A stretch of 30,225 nucleotides of DNA from NCBI GenBank assembly GCA_030849075.1, contig JASAOO010003226.1, forward strand, positions 1 to 30,225, written 5' to 3'. The stretch's first letter is position 1. Each line of letters opens with the position of its first letter. Below the pieces are notes generated by a model. The model was not told the DNA's origin, searched no databases, and was given only the letters and a program-made list of their open reading frames with translations. Made by a program: the position numbers and the translations under genes. The stretch comes from Zelonia costaricensis (Eukaryota; Euglenozoa; Kinetoplastea; Trypanosomatida; Trypanosomatidae). Shown one piece after another: positions 8,006 through 16,925 of this stretch.

Positions 8006-9362
8006 CAGCCTCATGGAGTCTTTTGTTTTTTGGTGTGTGTGTGTGTGCGTGTCGCCTTCGGTACAAGCACGGTTTCGGAGAAAGGATCCCACGCGCGTCC
8101 AGCACGTTTGAAGCGGCTGGCCGGCTTTGAGCTGATGCCGCCGCCCCTGCTGAGTGGGGGTTTCTTGCGGCCGAAGCTTTTCGCGCGCCGAGCAGACGTT
8201 GGCTCTGTTTGGCGGTACGCCGCCTGTCATAATGCAGGTGCAGCAGCTCTTTTTTGCCGGCGCAGCGAAAAGAAAACTCTTGCTTCCTTTCGCCCGCTCC
8301 TGGGCGTGTGCTGTGCCCGCAAGCGGAGAAAAAAAAGTGCGAGCAGCCTATCTTGCCGCCGTCCGGCGTGCGACCCGTGCCCACGTTGCGCAGCCAAAGA
8401 AAGAAAAAAAACTTGGGCGCTTTGATGACTGCCCGACAATTCAGCTGCCTTTTTTTTTTCATTTTTTAGATTCTTCCCTGCAGGTGCTGTTTTGCGGGAG
8501 CCAGATGTGCTTGATGTGCTTTGGGGGGACGGTTGCCCCCGCGATCATGCGGCGCCAGTGCTGCATGCGAGTTCACTTGAGGGGAGCGGAGATTCTTCGT
8601 GGACCCTTCGTTCTTTCTGGTGCTCAGTGGGGTCGATTACGGAATGGACGTCTGTATTGGGCTGGCGGCGGCGGGCGACGTCGGCCAGTCTTTGTTTCTG
8701 TTGCCTTACAGTGTAGTCTAAGGATCCCTACTGTGACTGCCCTGCGTTTTGCAGAAAGTGCCGCTACCCCCCCAAAAAAAAAAAAAGACCAACCCCTGTC
8801 TACCGATCAGAGGCGGGGCAGCTGTGATCGCCTCCTACTCCTTTCTTTTTTCCTTCTGTGTAGCAGGGAAAAAAAACGAGCGGAAAGGCGTGCGACACGT
8901 GTCGTACACAGAGCCGACGTTTTTTTTTTTTTGCTTCTGTTGTTTCGATGGCTCGTTCAGCGCATCGACGTGACGCACCTGAGCCGCACCTCTAGTGAAC
9001 ACGCTGTCTTCTTTTGCCTTCAACGACTGCCCCACTCTCCGTGCACCTGCCTCAACAATGAAAAAAAAACGCGCTACCACTACTTGACATGCACGCTATG
9101 CGGCCGCTTTCCGTGCAATTTAATATGTGACCGGCACACACTCAACACCATTCTCACCGTCGCTTCCCCGTACCCCTCCGTGAGGCTGCGCTTGCTCACA
9201 GTTTACCGGGTGCAAAAGGAAAAAAAAAGAGCGCTTGCTGCGGACCTGACAGCGGCCCTCGCGAGCCTCGCGTTGTTTTCTCCTTTCCATCAGCGACTGC
9301 TTTAGCAGCAGCAGCCGAATACCCTCCTCGTTAGCCAGCCGTACTGTAACAGACAGCTGCAA
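8006..9362 (+). other. Spacer between TM9SF and RPC5 genes
   Basis: 1,357 bases without a recognisable gene or tRNA-like B box. It starts with a short GT run at 8033-8048. It is rich in poly-A and poly-T homopolymers, for example T runs near 8451-8466 and 8920-8932 and an A run near 8774-8786. The right end has a pyrimidine stretch at 9274-9291 followed by AG at 9292-9293 and 9304-9305, the likely spliced-leader acceptors of RPC5. No ATG lies between them and 9363. Much of the spacer is probably the TM9SF 3'UTR. Confidence 0.6.
9274..9305 (+). promoter_or_regulatory. Spliced-leader acceptor, RPC5 gene
   Basis: The TTGTTTTCTCCTTTCCATC tract is followed by AG at 9292-9293 and again at 9304-9305. 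Either would give a leader of 57-69 nt with no upstream ATG. Confidence 0.6.
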
Positions 9363-11429
9363 ATGAAATTTGGCGCTCGGCCTGTCGACATCCGGGACGA
9401 CGAGGTGGTCGCGTCTTTCAACGTGTACGTCTCACCAGCGCTGGTGAATCAAGCGCACATTTTCCAGTATCCGCTGCGCCGGAAGCAGCGCCCGTACGAG
9501 GCGACGGAGACAAAGCTGTTCAGTACAAGCGGGGCTCCGTCCGATGAAGGCGATGCGCCGTCTTCGAAGCGGGACGGCGCCGCGGTGTTTTCGGCCGCGT
9601 CGCGCCTCACGATGAAGTGTTCGCTTGACACGTTCGGCTCCCCGTCATTTCGTCCCCCGCTAGAGAGCGGCGCGGACCTGGTGAGTCAGATGGAGGTGCA
9701 GCGGCAGCATACGTACAACTACACTCTCCACTCGCAGCCCTTCACGCCGCAGTCGAACTACGTACTGGGCTACGTCACCGCCGAGGGCATTCATCTTACC
9801 CCGGTGTCCACCATTCAGCAATTCACCCCAGCGCTGGGAATTCCAGAAAGCGGCACCGGTGCGGTTCAGGTGGCGGACCCGTTTTGCAGCCAGGCTAACG
9901 CGGCGATGGTGCCCGGCTTTGCGGCAGCAGACCGCGCCCAGCGCGAGCTGCAGCGGCAGCGTAGCTCTACCCTCAACCGCGAGGCGAGCACGGCGCAGGA
10001 GGTGCAGTTCTTCCGCGCAGACTCCGTGGAGAGCTCGGCGATGCGGACGCGTTTGCGCTCGTCCACGCTGGAGAGCGTGATCGGCGGCGGCCTGAACCCC
10101 GCCTCAGAGCCTGGCCGAGTGGAGAACAGTCTCTTCCCGCCAGAGATTCTCGCGTCGGGCGGCATTTCGGGCGGGGACGAGGCTCACCCATCCATGATTA
10201 TTCACCGCTTCGCGAGCCGCCGCTCAGTCGCGGAGCAGACGAGTCAACTCATCCAGCGCTGCCATATCGCGACGCTGCCGGTGGTGCAGAGCGTCGTGGC
10301 GCCCCACACTTCGAGTGAGCTTGTCAAGGCGCACGCGACCGTGCCGGCAGCGCAGGTCGTTGAGGCGCTGCGGGTGAGTGCGGTGTGGATGCACGGTGTG
10401 TGGGTGAGTCGGTACTGCGACCAGTTCCGCGGCTCTGTCGCAGCGCTGCGCGAGGTCATTCTGATGCGGTTTTACCAAAGTACCGACGGCAGCGTTTCGC
10501 GCGCGGACATGAACGCCCTCGTGTCCACGTCCTCGGCGCGGCGCTCCATCAAGGAGATCCTGGCGACCGTGGCCGTGCTCAACGCGGACGAGCCGGACCC
10601 GTCGCGGCGTCGCTGGAGGCTCAAGTACGTCTCTGCTAAACGGGCAGAGCGAGAGGAGTGCGTGCGCGGCTTCAAGGCAGCCTTTCCTGCCGAGGAGGCG
10701 AGCCAGCAGGAGGCGTGGCGGCGGCGGTGTGCACAGGTGATGTCGCACATCCCGTACATCAACGCGAACCGGCCACCGCCGCAGCTGTTCTTCCGCTCTC
10801 GCGGCGCGGCCCCGTCGTCTGTCACGGCCGGTGGCGGCCCAGCGGGGCTCCCGTTTGGCGGCACGCCGACGGCGAGCGCCTCCCCGGTCGGCTCCGTGCC
10901 CGGCGCCTCCGCCTCTCCGTACGGTTCGCCGACGGCGTCCAGCGCGGACGTGGGCTTCAAGGATGCCGACATCGCCCCCATCCGGCACTTCATTCGCGAG
11001 CTCTTTGCGGAGCATGGCGTGATCAACAAGCAGCGGGTGAAGGAGCTGGTCATCAAGGCGCAGGAGGCGCGCTTTCCGCACGCCAGCAAGGCGATGCTCA
11101 GCGCTGCGCTGCAACAGAGCCTGGACAAGTTCACGGACGCCACATGGGTGCTCAAGGCGATCGGTGAGCCGCTGGTGGACTACTATCGGCCCACAATCCT
11201 CTCCGTCGCGCTGACGCTGCGCCAGTTTGAGATGGTGACGCTCGTCGCACGCGTCGAGGAAATCGTGCGAGAGCGCGGCCTCACCGCACCGCCGGGGTCT
11301 GCCGCGACCCGCGGCCGCACCGAAAACCCGCTCGAGACGGTGGCGCACCGCGTCGTCTCCGAGGTGGCCGAGTTCAAGGCGGCGGAGCGTAGGTGGCATC
11401 TCAAGAACGGTAGCCTGATGAACGAGTAG
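9363..11429 (+). CDS. RPC5: RNA polymerase III subunit RPC5 (POLR3E / Sin-like)
   Basis: The 688-residue protein fits RPC5 (C37 in yeast), which with RPC4 forms the TFIIF-like subcomplex of nuclear RNA polymerase III. The N-terminal dimerisation region begins with an acidic DDEVV, then VYVSPAL and IFQYPLR (residues 12-39), which parallels the family's VYL...LFQYPVR. A second block at 136-156 (GYVTAEGIHLTPVSTIQQF) matches the family pattern GELHLTPLHGILQL. A Pro/Ser/Gly-rich linker spans about 480-535. A helical domain at 540-601 ending in WVLKAIGE resembles the C-terminal winged helix of metazoan RPC5, which yeast C37 lacks. About 85 further residues are not recognised. The start is the first ATG after the acceptor. 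A/T-ending codons are frequent in the first 40 codons and rarer later. Confidence 0.85.
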   Translation: MKFGARPVDIRDDEVVASFNVYVSPALVNQAHIFQYPLRRKQRPYEATETKLFSTSGAPSDEGDAPSSKRDGAAVFSAASRLTMKCSLDTFGSPSFRPPLESGADLVSQMEVQRQHTYNYTLHSQPFTPQSNYVLGYVTAEGIHLTPVSTIQQFTPALGIPESGTGAVQVADPFCSQANAAMVPGFAAADRAQRELQRQRSSTLNREASTAQEVQFFRADSVESSAMRTRLRSSTLESVIGGGLNPASEPGRVENSLFPPEILASGGISGGDEAHPSMIIHRFASRRSVAEQTSQLIQRCHIATLPVVQSVVAPHTSSELVKAHATVPAAQVVEALRVSAVWMHGVWVSRYCDQFRGSVAALREVILMRFYQSTDGSVSRADMNALVSTSSARRSIKEILATVAVLNADEPDPSRRRWRLKYVSAKRAEREECVRGFKAAFPAEEASQQEAWRRRCAQVMSHIPYINANRPPPQLFFRSRGAAPSSVTAGGGPAGLPFGGTPTASASPVGSVPGASASPYGSPTASSADVGFKDADIAPIRHFIRELFAEHGVINKQRVKELVIKAQEARFPHASKAMLSAALQQSLDKFTDATWVLKAIGEPLVDYYRPTILSVALTLRQFEMVTLVARVEEIVRERGLTAPPGSAATRGRTENPLETVAHRVVSEVAEFKAAERRWHLKNGSLMNE

Positions 11430-12406
11430 TCGGGCCGGCAGCGCGCTTCCCTTTTGTGTTCCCTTCCCTCCGCCTTGTTGCACCGAGTGTGCTGGCGGGC
11501 GCCCCTCCCGCCCCCTTTTTTTTTGATCTCCCTCCCCCCTCTTTGCCCTGGACGAGAGTTGGGGAAAGCAAATGAGCCAACGCACTGCAATTGCAACACC
11601 ACGTGACGTTTAACTAACGCTGCGGTCTCAAGCTGCTGAAGAGGAAAAAAAAAGAATGAGAATTACAGGAGAGACGCACAACGGACCAGGCCGGCACAAC
11701 CACACACCGTCAGGAGCAAGTGGGTTCCTGCGCTGAACAGAACACATCCGGATCGTCGGTAGCCGCATTCGAACAAGCAAGCGAACAGGGCAAGGCACTC
11801 AGCGCAGAGTCGCTGTCAGCTGGGTGTCCATCTCTGCGTCGCTGGATGAGTGCCGCGGTGAGCGCGTGTTCGTGCACCGTCTCGTCTTCAGCGGTGCCGA
11901 CCCCCTCCGTCCTCCCTCCACCCGCTCTCCTCGTGATGGCCATCGTATACTCCCGCCTCCTCCCCTCCCCCCTTCCACCGCTGCTGCACCTCCACAGTCT
12001 TCGTAACCGCGCGTATTCGTCGACTCCTACCTCCATCTTTTCCCTTTTCTTCTTCTTGCTTTGCCTCTGGTCGTGCCCGGGTGTGTCGCCGCACAACCTC
12101 TCCCCCCTCCCTCGTCACGCGTGTCTGGGTGCTGTCGTACCGGCGTCCTGGTGTCGTCCTCTCTCTGAGTGCGCGGTAGCCAAGTCAAGTGCGGCTCTAT
12201 ACCACGCGCTCCGACCTTGCCCTCCACCCTTCTTAAGCACCGCCGTCTGCCGCGAAAGCGCGCACCTCACCGCACCCATCCCCACTTACACCCCCCCTCC
12301 TTTCCCTCCTCCCCCCGTTTTCGTTTCCTCGTTTCCGCAATGGACTGCGTCAACCACGTCACAAGCGNTTCCCTCCTCCCCCCGTTTTTGTTTCCTCGTT
12401 TCCGCA
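11430..12406 (+). other. Spacer and leader upstream of the EDC4-like gene
   Basis: 977 bases as given, about 67 too many if the repeat around N 12368 is an assembly artefact. No independent gene is apparent. A T run at 11515-11524 and an A run at 11645-11653 lie in the left half, probably the RPC5 3'UTR. Pyrimidine tracts at about 12026-12065 and 12205-12234 precede candidate acceptor AGs at 12168-12169 and 12236-12237. The last AG before the start is 12257-12258. A further long CT tract then runs directly into the start codon. Confidence 0.55.
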
Positions 12407-12434
12407 ATGGACTGCGTCAACCACGTCACAAGCG
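12302..12434 (+). repeat. 66-bp direct repeat flanking a single N (likely unmerged contig ends)
   Basis: Bases 12302-12367 and 12369-12434 are the same 66-bp sequence apart from one mismatch (C at 12322, T at 12389), with N at 12368 exactly between them. Each copy holds the pyrimidine tract, the start codon (12340 and 12407) and the first eight or nine codons of the EDC4-like gene. The perfect abutment on an N is the signature of two contigs whose overlapping ends were joined with a placeholder. The first copy's ATG is in a different frame from the gene body and should not be used. Confidence 0.9.
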
Positions 12435-14911
12435 ACGCGGATATCCTGCCGTGCAAGTCGGATGTCATCCTCAGCAAGACGTCGTCGGCAAGCTTCACGG
12501 CCGGCACGAAGCCGCTCCTGGCGAGCCACCGCCGGCTGCTGTGCATGAATGTGAAGCAGACGAACATGCTGCGGGTGCTGAACCGCCATGGCAAGCACAA
12601 CGACATGACCATCAAGGCAGCCGCCGTCGCCAACCTCGTCTCGACCGAGAAGATCACGGGTCACCCGACGCTGTTCTACGCCGTTGGCGGCAAGAATCTG
12701 GCCATCATCTGCCCCACCACCCAGGCCAACGGCGACATCTCCGTCTCGGTGGTCGAGTCGACGCTGGACGAGGAGGGCTTCGCATCGAGCGCCGGCGAGA
12801 CGCAGCGACTCTACGTGCTGGGCCAGCAGAACGTGATGGAGGTGGAGGAGGCGACCGGCATCGTCAAGAGCAAGATCCCGCTGGCACCCAAGACGACGAT
12901 CAAGTACCCCGTCATGGACTACCACCAAGCCTCGCAGCTGCTGCTCGTGCCGGCCAAGTCGACCCACCTCGACCTCATCTCCACCCGCACCCGCAAGAGC
13001 GCGCTGGGCCGCGTCTGGGAGCCGCATGAGGACGCCGTGCCGACGTTCGCCTGCTTCTTCCAGCACCACGCGTTTGCGGAGGAGTCGGGCAAGGAGCTGC
13101 TCATCGTGACGGCCGCGCAGGGCAACCGCGAAATCCGCTTCTGGGCGTACCAGAACGACACGCAGAAGTTCGCGCTCAAGCAGCAGCTCAACCTCTCCTA
13201 CAAGGACGAGCCCGCCGAGGAGTACGACATCAGCGTGACGGCCGACGAGGAGTACATCACGCTCTGCTCGCGCACCCGGCCCTACGCGGTCGTCATCGAG
13301 ACCCACCACACCCTCTTCAAGGCCTACCGCGTCACCTCGTGGCGCATGGCTGGCCCGGCGCTCTGCTCCACCACGTCGGTGGGCAAGGTGACGGAGAGCG
13401 CGCAGAGCAAGTCGGTCAGCTACGAGCTCTTCATCACGATCCGGACAGAGACGGGCTTCGTGCAGTCCATGCCCAACTCGAGCCGCCTCGCTGGCGCCTC
13501 CAACCTCGCGGTGGCGAAGGGCGACTCCGTCGCCAACTGGTTCCCGTCGCTCGCCGCCGGCGCCGGGGCGGCTGGGGCAGCGGGTCGCGAAGCGGCAGGC
13601 GCTTCTCACGCGGCCGCGGCCGCCCTCACCCCCATCACCGCCGTCTCCTCCTCCCTCACGGGCGAGAGCAAGACGAGCGGCATGTCCGAGTCGGCCGTCG
13701 CCTCGATTGTGCGCACGCAGGCGCAGAAGTTCTGCGACCAGGTCAAGGTGATCGACACGGACCTCGTCGCGATGCAGAAGAATGCGTCCGACACGATGCG
13801 GCTGCTGCAGGACTCGCGCTACCGCACCGAGGCGCAGAACAGCGGCCGCACCTTCGCCATTCGCAACCGCGCGCGGCTCGAGAAGAACGCGCCGGCGGTG
13901 GCGTCCCCGGCTAGCACGACACCGGCGTCCCCGCCCCCCACTGAGGGTGCTGGTGAGGGCGAGTACGGCGTGCTGACGGCGGGGGAGCGGGAGCTCGTGT
14001 TGAGCATCCGCAACTTCGTGCAGGAGGTGCAGGGCGGCAGCGCGGCGGCGGCCTCGGCGGCACTGAAGGCGCTGCTCAGCAAGCAGCTCCGCCTCTCGGT
14101 GGACCGGGCCGCGAACGAGGCGGGCAAGATCGACATTCCCGCCCCGGTCACGGGCGACATCAACGCGATGCCGGCGATGCAGGAGTACCGCCGCGTCGTG
14201 AACGCCAGCATCCACCGCGTCGGCGCGGCGACGAAGCGGTACTACGAGCTGAACCGCACCGCCGTGGAGGCGTCGTCGGCGCAGACGGCGACGTGCCTGG
14301 CGCAGGCCGAGGCGTTCCGCCAGAAGCTGAGCTCCTCGCTGGGCGCCCTCAAGGAGGAGGTGGCCGACGTGAAGGTGGCACTGTCGCAGGTGCAACTCTC
14401 GAGCAAGGCCGGCAACGCGGAGCCCGAGCCGCCGAGCCCCGACGCGATTCTCGCGCGCGCCGTGGAGCAGGCCAAGTCGGAGGACTGGAAGGGCGCCCTC
14501 ACGACGATTCTTGCGGCCAACGACATCAGCATCCTGCTGGCGTTCCTGGAGAACGAGGTATGCCAGGAGCACATGGCGGTGCTCACGTCGCCCAAGACCC
14601 TCACGCTGCCGCTCTTCCTCAGCCTGTGCCTGCAGCTGACCTTTGAGATGCAGCTGCAGGCTGGCGCGGTGCCGCTGCGGCTGCAGCTGCTGTCCGACTT
14701 CTACGTTGAGTGGGATGACTGGCTGCGCACCCTGCGCACGCAGGCGCAGAAGGACGCGCAGCAGGCCACCGTGTACGAGGTGGTGAAGCGCGAACTGACG
14801 GGCGTTGTCGGGGCGCTGGAGGGGGTGCCGCGCGACCAGCTGGACCGCAAGAGTCGCAACAAGGAGCGCCTCGTGCTCAAGCTGATCACGCAGCTCCTCT
14901 CGGACGAGTAG
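12407..14911 (+). CDS. EDC4: EDC4/Ge-1-like mRNA decapping scaffold
   Basis: The 834-residue protein has the architecture of EDC4 (Ge-1, Varicose), the scaffold linking decapping factors in P-bodies. An N-terminal propeller-like region covers about 1-380 and includes a NREIRFWAY blade end. It is followed by an Ala/Ser-rich linker (about 381-425), helical/coiled-coil stretches (about 426-480 and 585-665), and a C-terminal helical domain (about 677-834). In the C-terminal domain, ALTTILAANDISILLAFLENEV, then LTLPLFLSLCLQL, mirrors the EDC4 pattern of AL..DLSLVLWVCE, then LSQPVLLSLIQQL. No catalytic motif is seen, as expected for a scaffold. The match is architectural, so another WD40-plus-helical scaffold is possible. 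The ATG at 12407 is in frame with the body. The ATG at 12340 belongs to the duplicated contig end and gives a frameshifted product. The open frame further upstream crosses the N and is artificial. Confidence 0.7.
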   Translation: MDCVNHVTSDADILPCKSDVILSKTSSASFTAGTKPLLASHRRLLCMNVKQTNMLRVLNRHGKHNDMTIKAAAVANLVSTEKITGHPTLFYAVGGKNLAIICPTTQANGDISVSVVESTLDEEGFASSAGETQRLYVLGQQNVMEVEEATGIVKSKIPLAPKTTIKYPVMDYHQASQLLLVPAKSTHLDLISTRTRKSALGRVWEPHEDAVPTFACFFQHHAFAEESGKELLIVTAAQGNREIRFWAYQNDTQKFALKQQLNLSYKDEPAEEYDISVTADEEYITLCSRTRPYAVVIETHHTLFKAYRVTSWRMAGPALCSTTSVGKVTESAQSKSVSYELFITIRTETGFVQSMPNSSRLAGASNLAVAKGDSVANWFPSLAAGAGAAGAAGREAAGASHAAAAALTPITAVSSSLTGESKTSGMSESAVASIVRTQAQKFCDQVKVIDTDLVAMQKNASDTMRLLQDSRYRTEAQNSGRTFAIRNRARLEKNAPAVASPASTTPASPPPTEGAGEGEYGVLTAGERELVLSIRNFVQEVQGGSAAAASAALKALLSKQLRLSVDRAANEAGKIDIPAPVTGDINAMPAMQEYRRVVNASIHRVGAATKRYYELNRTAVEASSAQTATCLAQAEAFRQKLSSSLGALKEEVADVKVALSQVQLSSKAGNAEPEPPSPDAILARAVEQAKSEDWKGALTTILAANDISILLAFLENEVCQEHMAVLTSPKTLTLPLFLSLCLQLTFEMQLQAGAVPLRLQLLSDFYVEWDDWLRTLRTQAQKDAQQATVYEVVKRELTGVVGALEGVPRDQLDRKSRNKERLVLKLITQLLSDE

Positions 14912-15935
14912 AGAGCGCGCGCGCACACACACGCACGCACACACACGCCCTCGTCCCCCGGACTCCCTCGTCACTGTACCGCCCCGCCGTGTCTTCTAAG
15001 TGTGCGCGGCAAGACCCCGCCCACCTCTTCGATCCTCCTCACACGGAGACAAGTCCGGCATCCCCGCTCCATCACACTGGACGTGGGTGTGCGTGTGTCT
15101 TTGCCGGTAGGGGGGGGGAGGAGATAGGAGGGGGCAGGCACGTGAACTGCCGCCGTCTTGCGCTCTGCGGGTTTTCTTTTTCTGTTTGTTGTGGGGCGTC
15201 GTTGTGTCCCCGCTCTCTGATCTCGGCCAGCTGTAGTGGAGGGGGGTGGGAGCGAGGTGGTGGACAGCCGCCAGCGGTGGCTGGGGCACCCTCAATCCGT
15301 TGTTCTGACAGCGGCGCGAGGAAGCGGGGGGTGTCGCGTGGCGTGCTGGGCCCGGCTCCCAAAGCGGGTGTGGCGCGGCGAGATTAGATAGATGGGGTGG
15401 GTTAGGTCAGAATGAGGGATTGCGCAGCAAACGGATCCGCCTGGTGAGCGCTCTCTGGCTTTTCCCTCCTTTGATGTGTTTGTATGTGCGTGACGTGCGT
15501 GGATGGGTGTCCAGTGTCCCTGTCGTCATCGAAGGCCCCTCACCGCACCCTCTTCTCCCCTCCCCCCTCCACGGTGTGCCTCCTCCTTCCGCGTGTGTGA
15601 TGCCTGCGGCTCGTCCTCCTTTTCCTCCCCCCACTCTGTCTCGTTGCACAACGCCGGTGTTCGCCTGGAACGCCTCGTCTATCCGTGTGGTTGTGTTTGT
15701 GTCTCTGTGTCTGTCTCTGTGTGTGTGTCTCCTCGGCGTCTTGCGTGAGTGATGTGGTCGGTGTTCTCGCCCCCTCTCCTCCCCCCGTGCCCCGATCCTT
15801 GCACCCCATACACCTCCACTCTGTTGTGCGCTTCCCCCGATGTGTGTGTGTGTGTGTGTGTGTTTTGAGGGGGGGGGGAAGAGGGGGAGAGAAGTGACGA
15901 CGATGAGGAGCAGCGGATTCTCTTTTCGTGTTGTC

Positions 15936-15952
15936 GGGAGGGAGGGAGGGGG
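15936..15952 (+). other. G-quadruplex-capable motif
   Basis: Four G tracts of three or more separated by single A bases (GGGAGGGAGGGAGGGGG), on the coding strand in the presumed EDC4-like 3'UTR or spacer. One-base loops are the most stable class in the standard motif definition. Formation in RNA is inferred, not shown. Confidence 0.6.
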
Positions 15953-16222
15953 TGTGTGTGCACGACAACGTGAAGCGTGTGTTGAAGTGGCGATTGTGTA
16001 AGAAGGAAGTAACGAAGCCAAATGCAAATACAAGTGCGCGCGTAGACACGGAAAGGAGGAGGAGGAGGAGGGAGGGGGGGGGCGGGGGATGCGGCGGGCA
16101 TGGCCATGGCAGAAGGGTGCGGAGCTGTCATGTGCCCCCCCCTGCCAGACGCCTTCTTTTCCCTCTGCCACTCTCGCCGAGGAGCCAGATGACGCGCGGG
16201 AGCCGTGCGGTGGCGGCGCACC

Positions 16223-16258
16223 CCCCGTCCCCTTCCCCGTCCCCGTCCCCTTCCCCGT
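16223..16258. repeat. Two perfect copies of an 18-bp C-rich unit
   Basis: The unit CCCCGTCCCCTTCCCCGT occurs at 16223-16240 and again at 16241-16258. It is noncoding simple sequence in the spacer before the AK7-like gene and could vary in copy number between strains. Confidence 0.85.
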
Positions 16259-16673
16259 CTCACCCTTGTCGCTCCGCCCCTCCTCTCGAGGCCCATGGAA
16301 AGCGATGAAGATGCGTCAAGGCGCACCTCGAGTGGACGAGGGCAGGGGGGAGGGGCGGCGTGTCGGAGGTTGGCCGCGCTGTCACGGGTGCTCTCGTTGA
16401 CACACACACACACGCACGCACGCACGCACACACAGAGACACGCGCGTACGGTGCCACAAACTGGCGCGCTACCGTCTCCCACGAGTTTGCCAGCCTCCCG
16501 CCCCCCCCCCCTCCGGTGCGCCGCCTTGCCGTGGCTCCTTGGACCGATGTGACCGCACTAGCGCGCGAGTCGAAACACCACGCCATTTCCCTTTGCTTCC
16601 TCTCCCCCCCGGACCGGCGCTCCTCCGCTGCCACGGTCAGCTACGGGCCCTGCACGACACCCTGCGCGCGCAT

Positions 16674-16790
16674 TTTTCTTTTCTTTCTTCCCGCCCCCTT
16701 TCTGGCCTCTTTTCACCCCCGACGCGTTGACGTCAGCGCACTCCACGGCAACAGTCCCCGCCCGCTTGTGCCTTCCTTCTGTTTCTGTAG
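16674..16790 (+). promoter_or_regulatory. Spliced-leader acceptor region, AK7-like gene
   Basis: A long CT-rich stretch (16674-16720) is followed by AG at 16735-16736. A second, near-ideal tract (CCTTCCTTCTGTTTCTGTAG) ends at AG 16789-16790. The first ATG after the latter is 16926, giving a leader of 135 nt. Confidence 0.65.
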
Positions 16791-16925
16791 GCGATCGGCG
16801 TGCGTGTTGTGACGGTCACCCTACAAGACCTCCACGACGCACCCTCCCCACCTAAACGCCCAACACACCCACCCACCCACCCACACACACACATTCAAGT
16901 CCTTTCCGGCTACGGGTCCAGCACC

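Larger units (their letters stand above)
14912..16925 (+). other. Long spacer between EDC4-like and AK7-like genes
   Basis: 2,014 bases with no supported gene. CG/CA alternation follows the stop codon. A G/T-rich zone comes next, with G-rich segments at 15106-15139 and 15936-15952 and GT runs near 15715-15729 and 15840-15862. From about 16120 the + strand becomes C-rich, with an 18-bp unit repeated twice at 16223-16258. A CA run follows near 16400-16415. The acceptor of the AK7-like gene is at 16789-16790, with an alternative at 16735-16736. A second CA run is at about 16880-16892. Confidence 0.6.

Noticed and set aside
8006..9362. Possible tRNA, snRNA or other Pol III gene in the T-rich spacer
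   Set aside because: T runs resemble terminators, but I found no A/B box pair or foldable cloverleaf.
11720..12406. Upstream extension of the EDC4-like frame
   Set aside because: The frame crosses the N and the duplicated contig end. Removing the duplicate (67 nt) shifts it out of frame.
12359..14974. Antisense open frame of 871 codons opposite the EDC4-like gene
   Set aside because: It is an antisense shadow of a GC3-biased gene, also crosses the N, and has no recognisable motifs.
15398..15406. Telomere-like TGGGTTAGG
   Set aside because: It is a single occurrence with no tandem copies, so chance.
14912..16925. SIDER-type retroposon or other mobile element in the long spacer
   Set aside because: I could not identify a known signature, A-rich tail or target-site duplication. 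The content is explained by simple sequence, though a homology search could overturn this.
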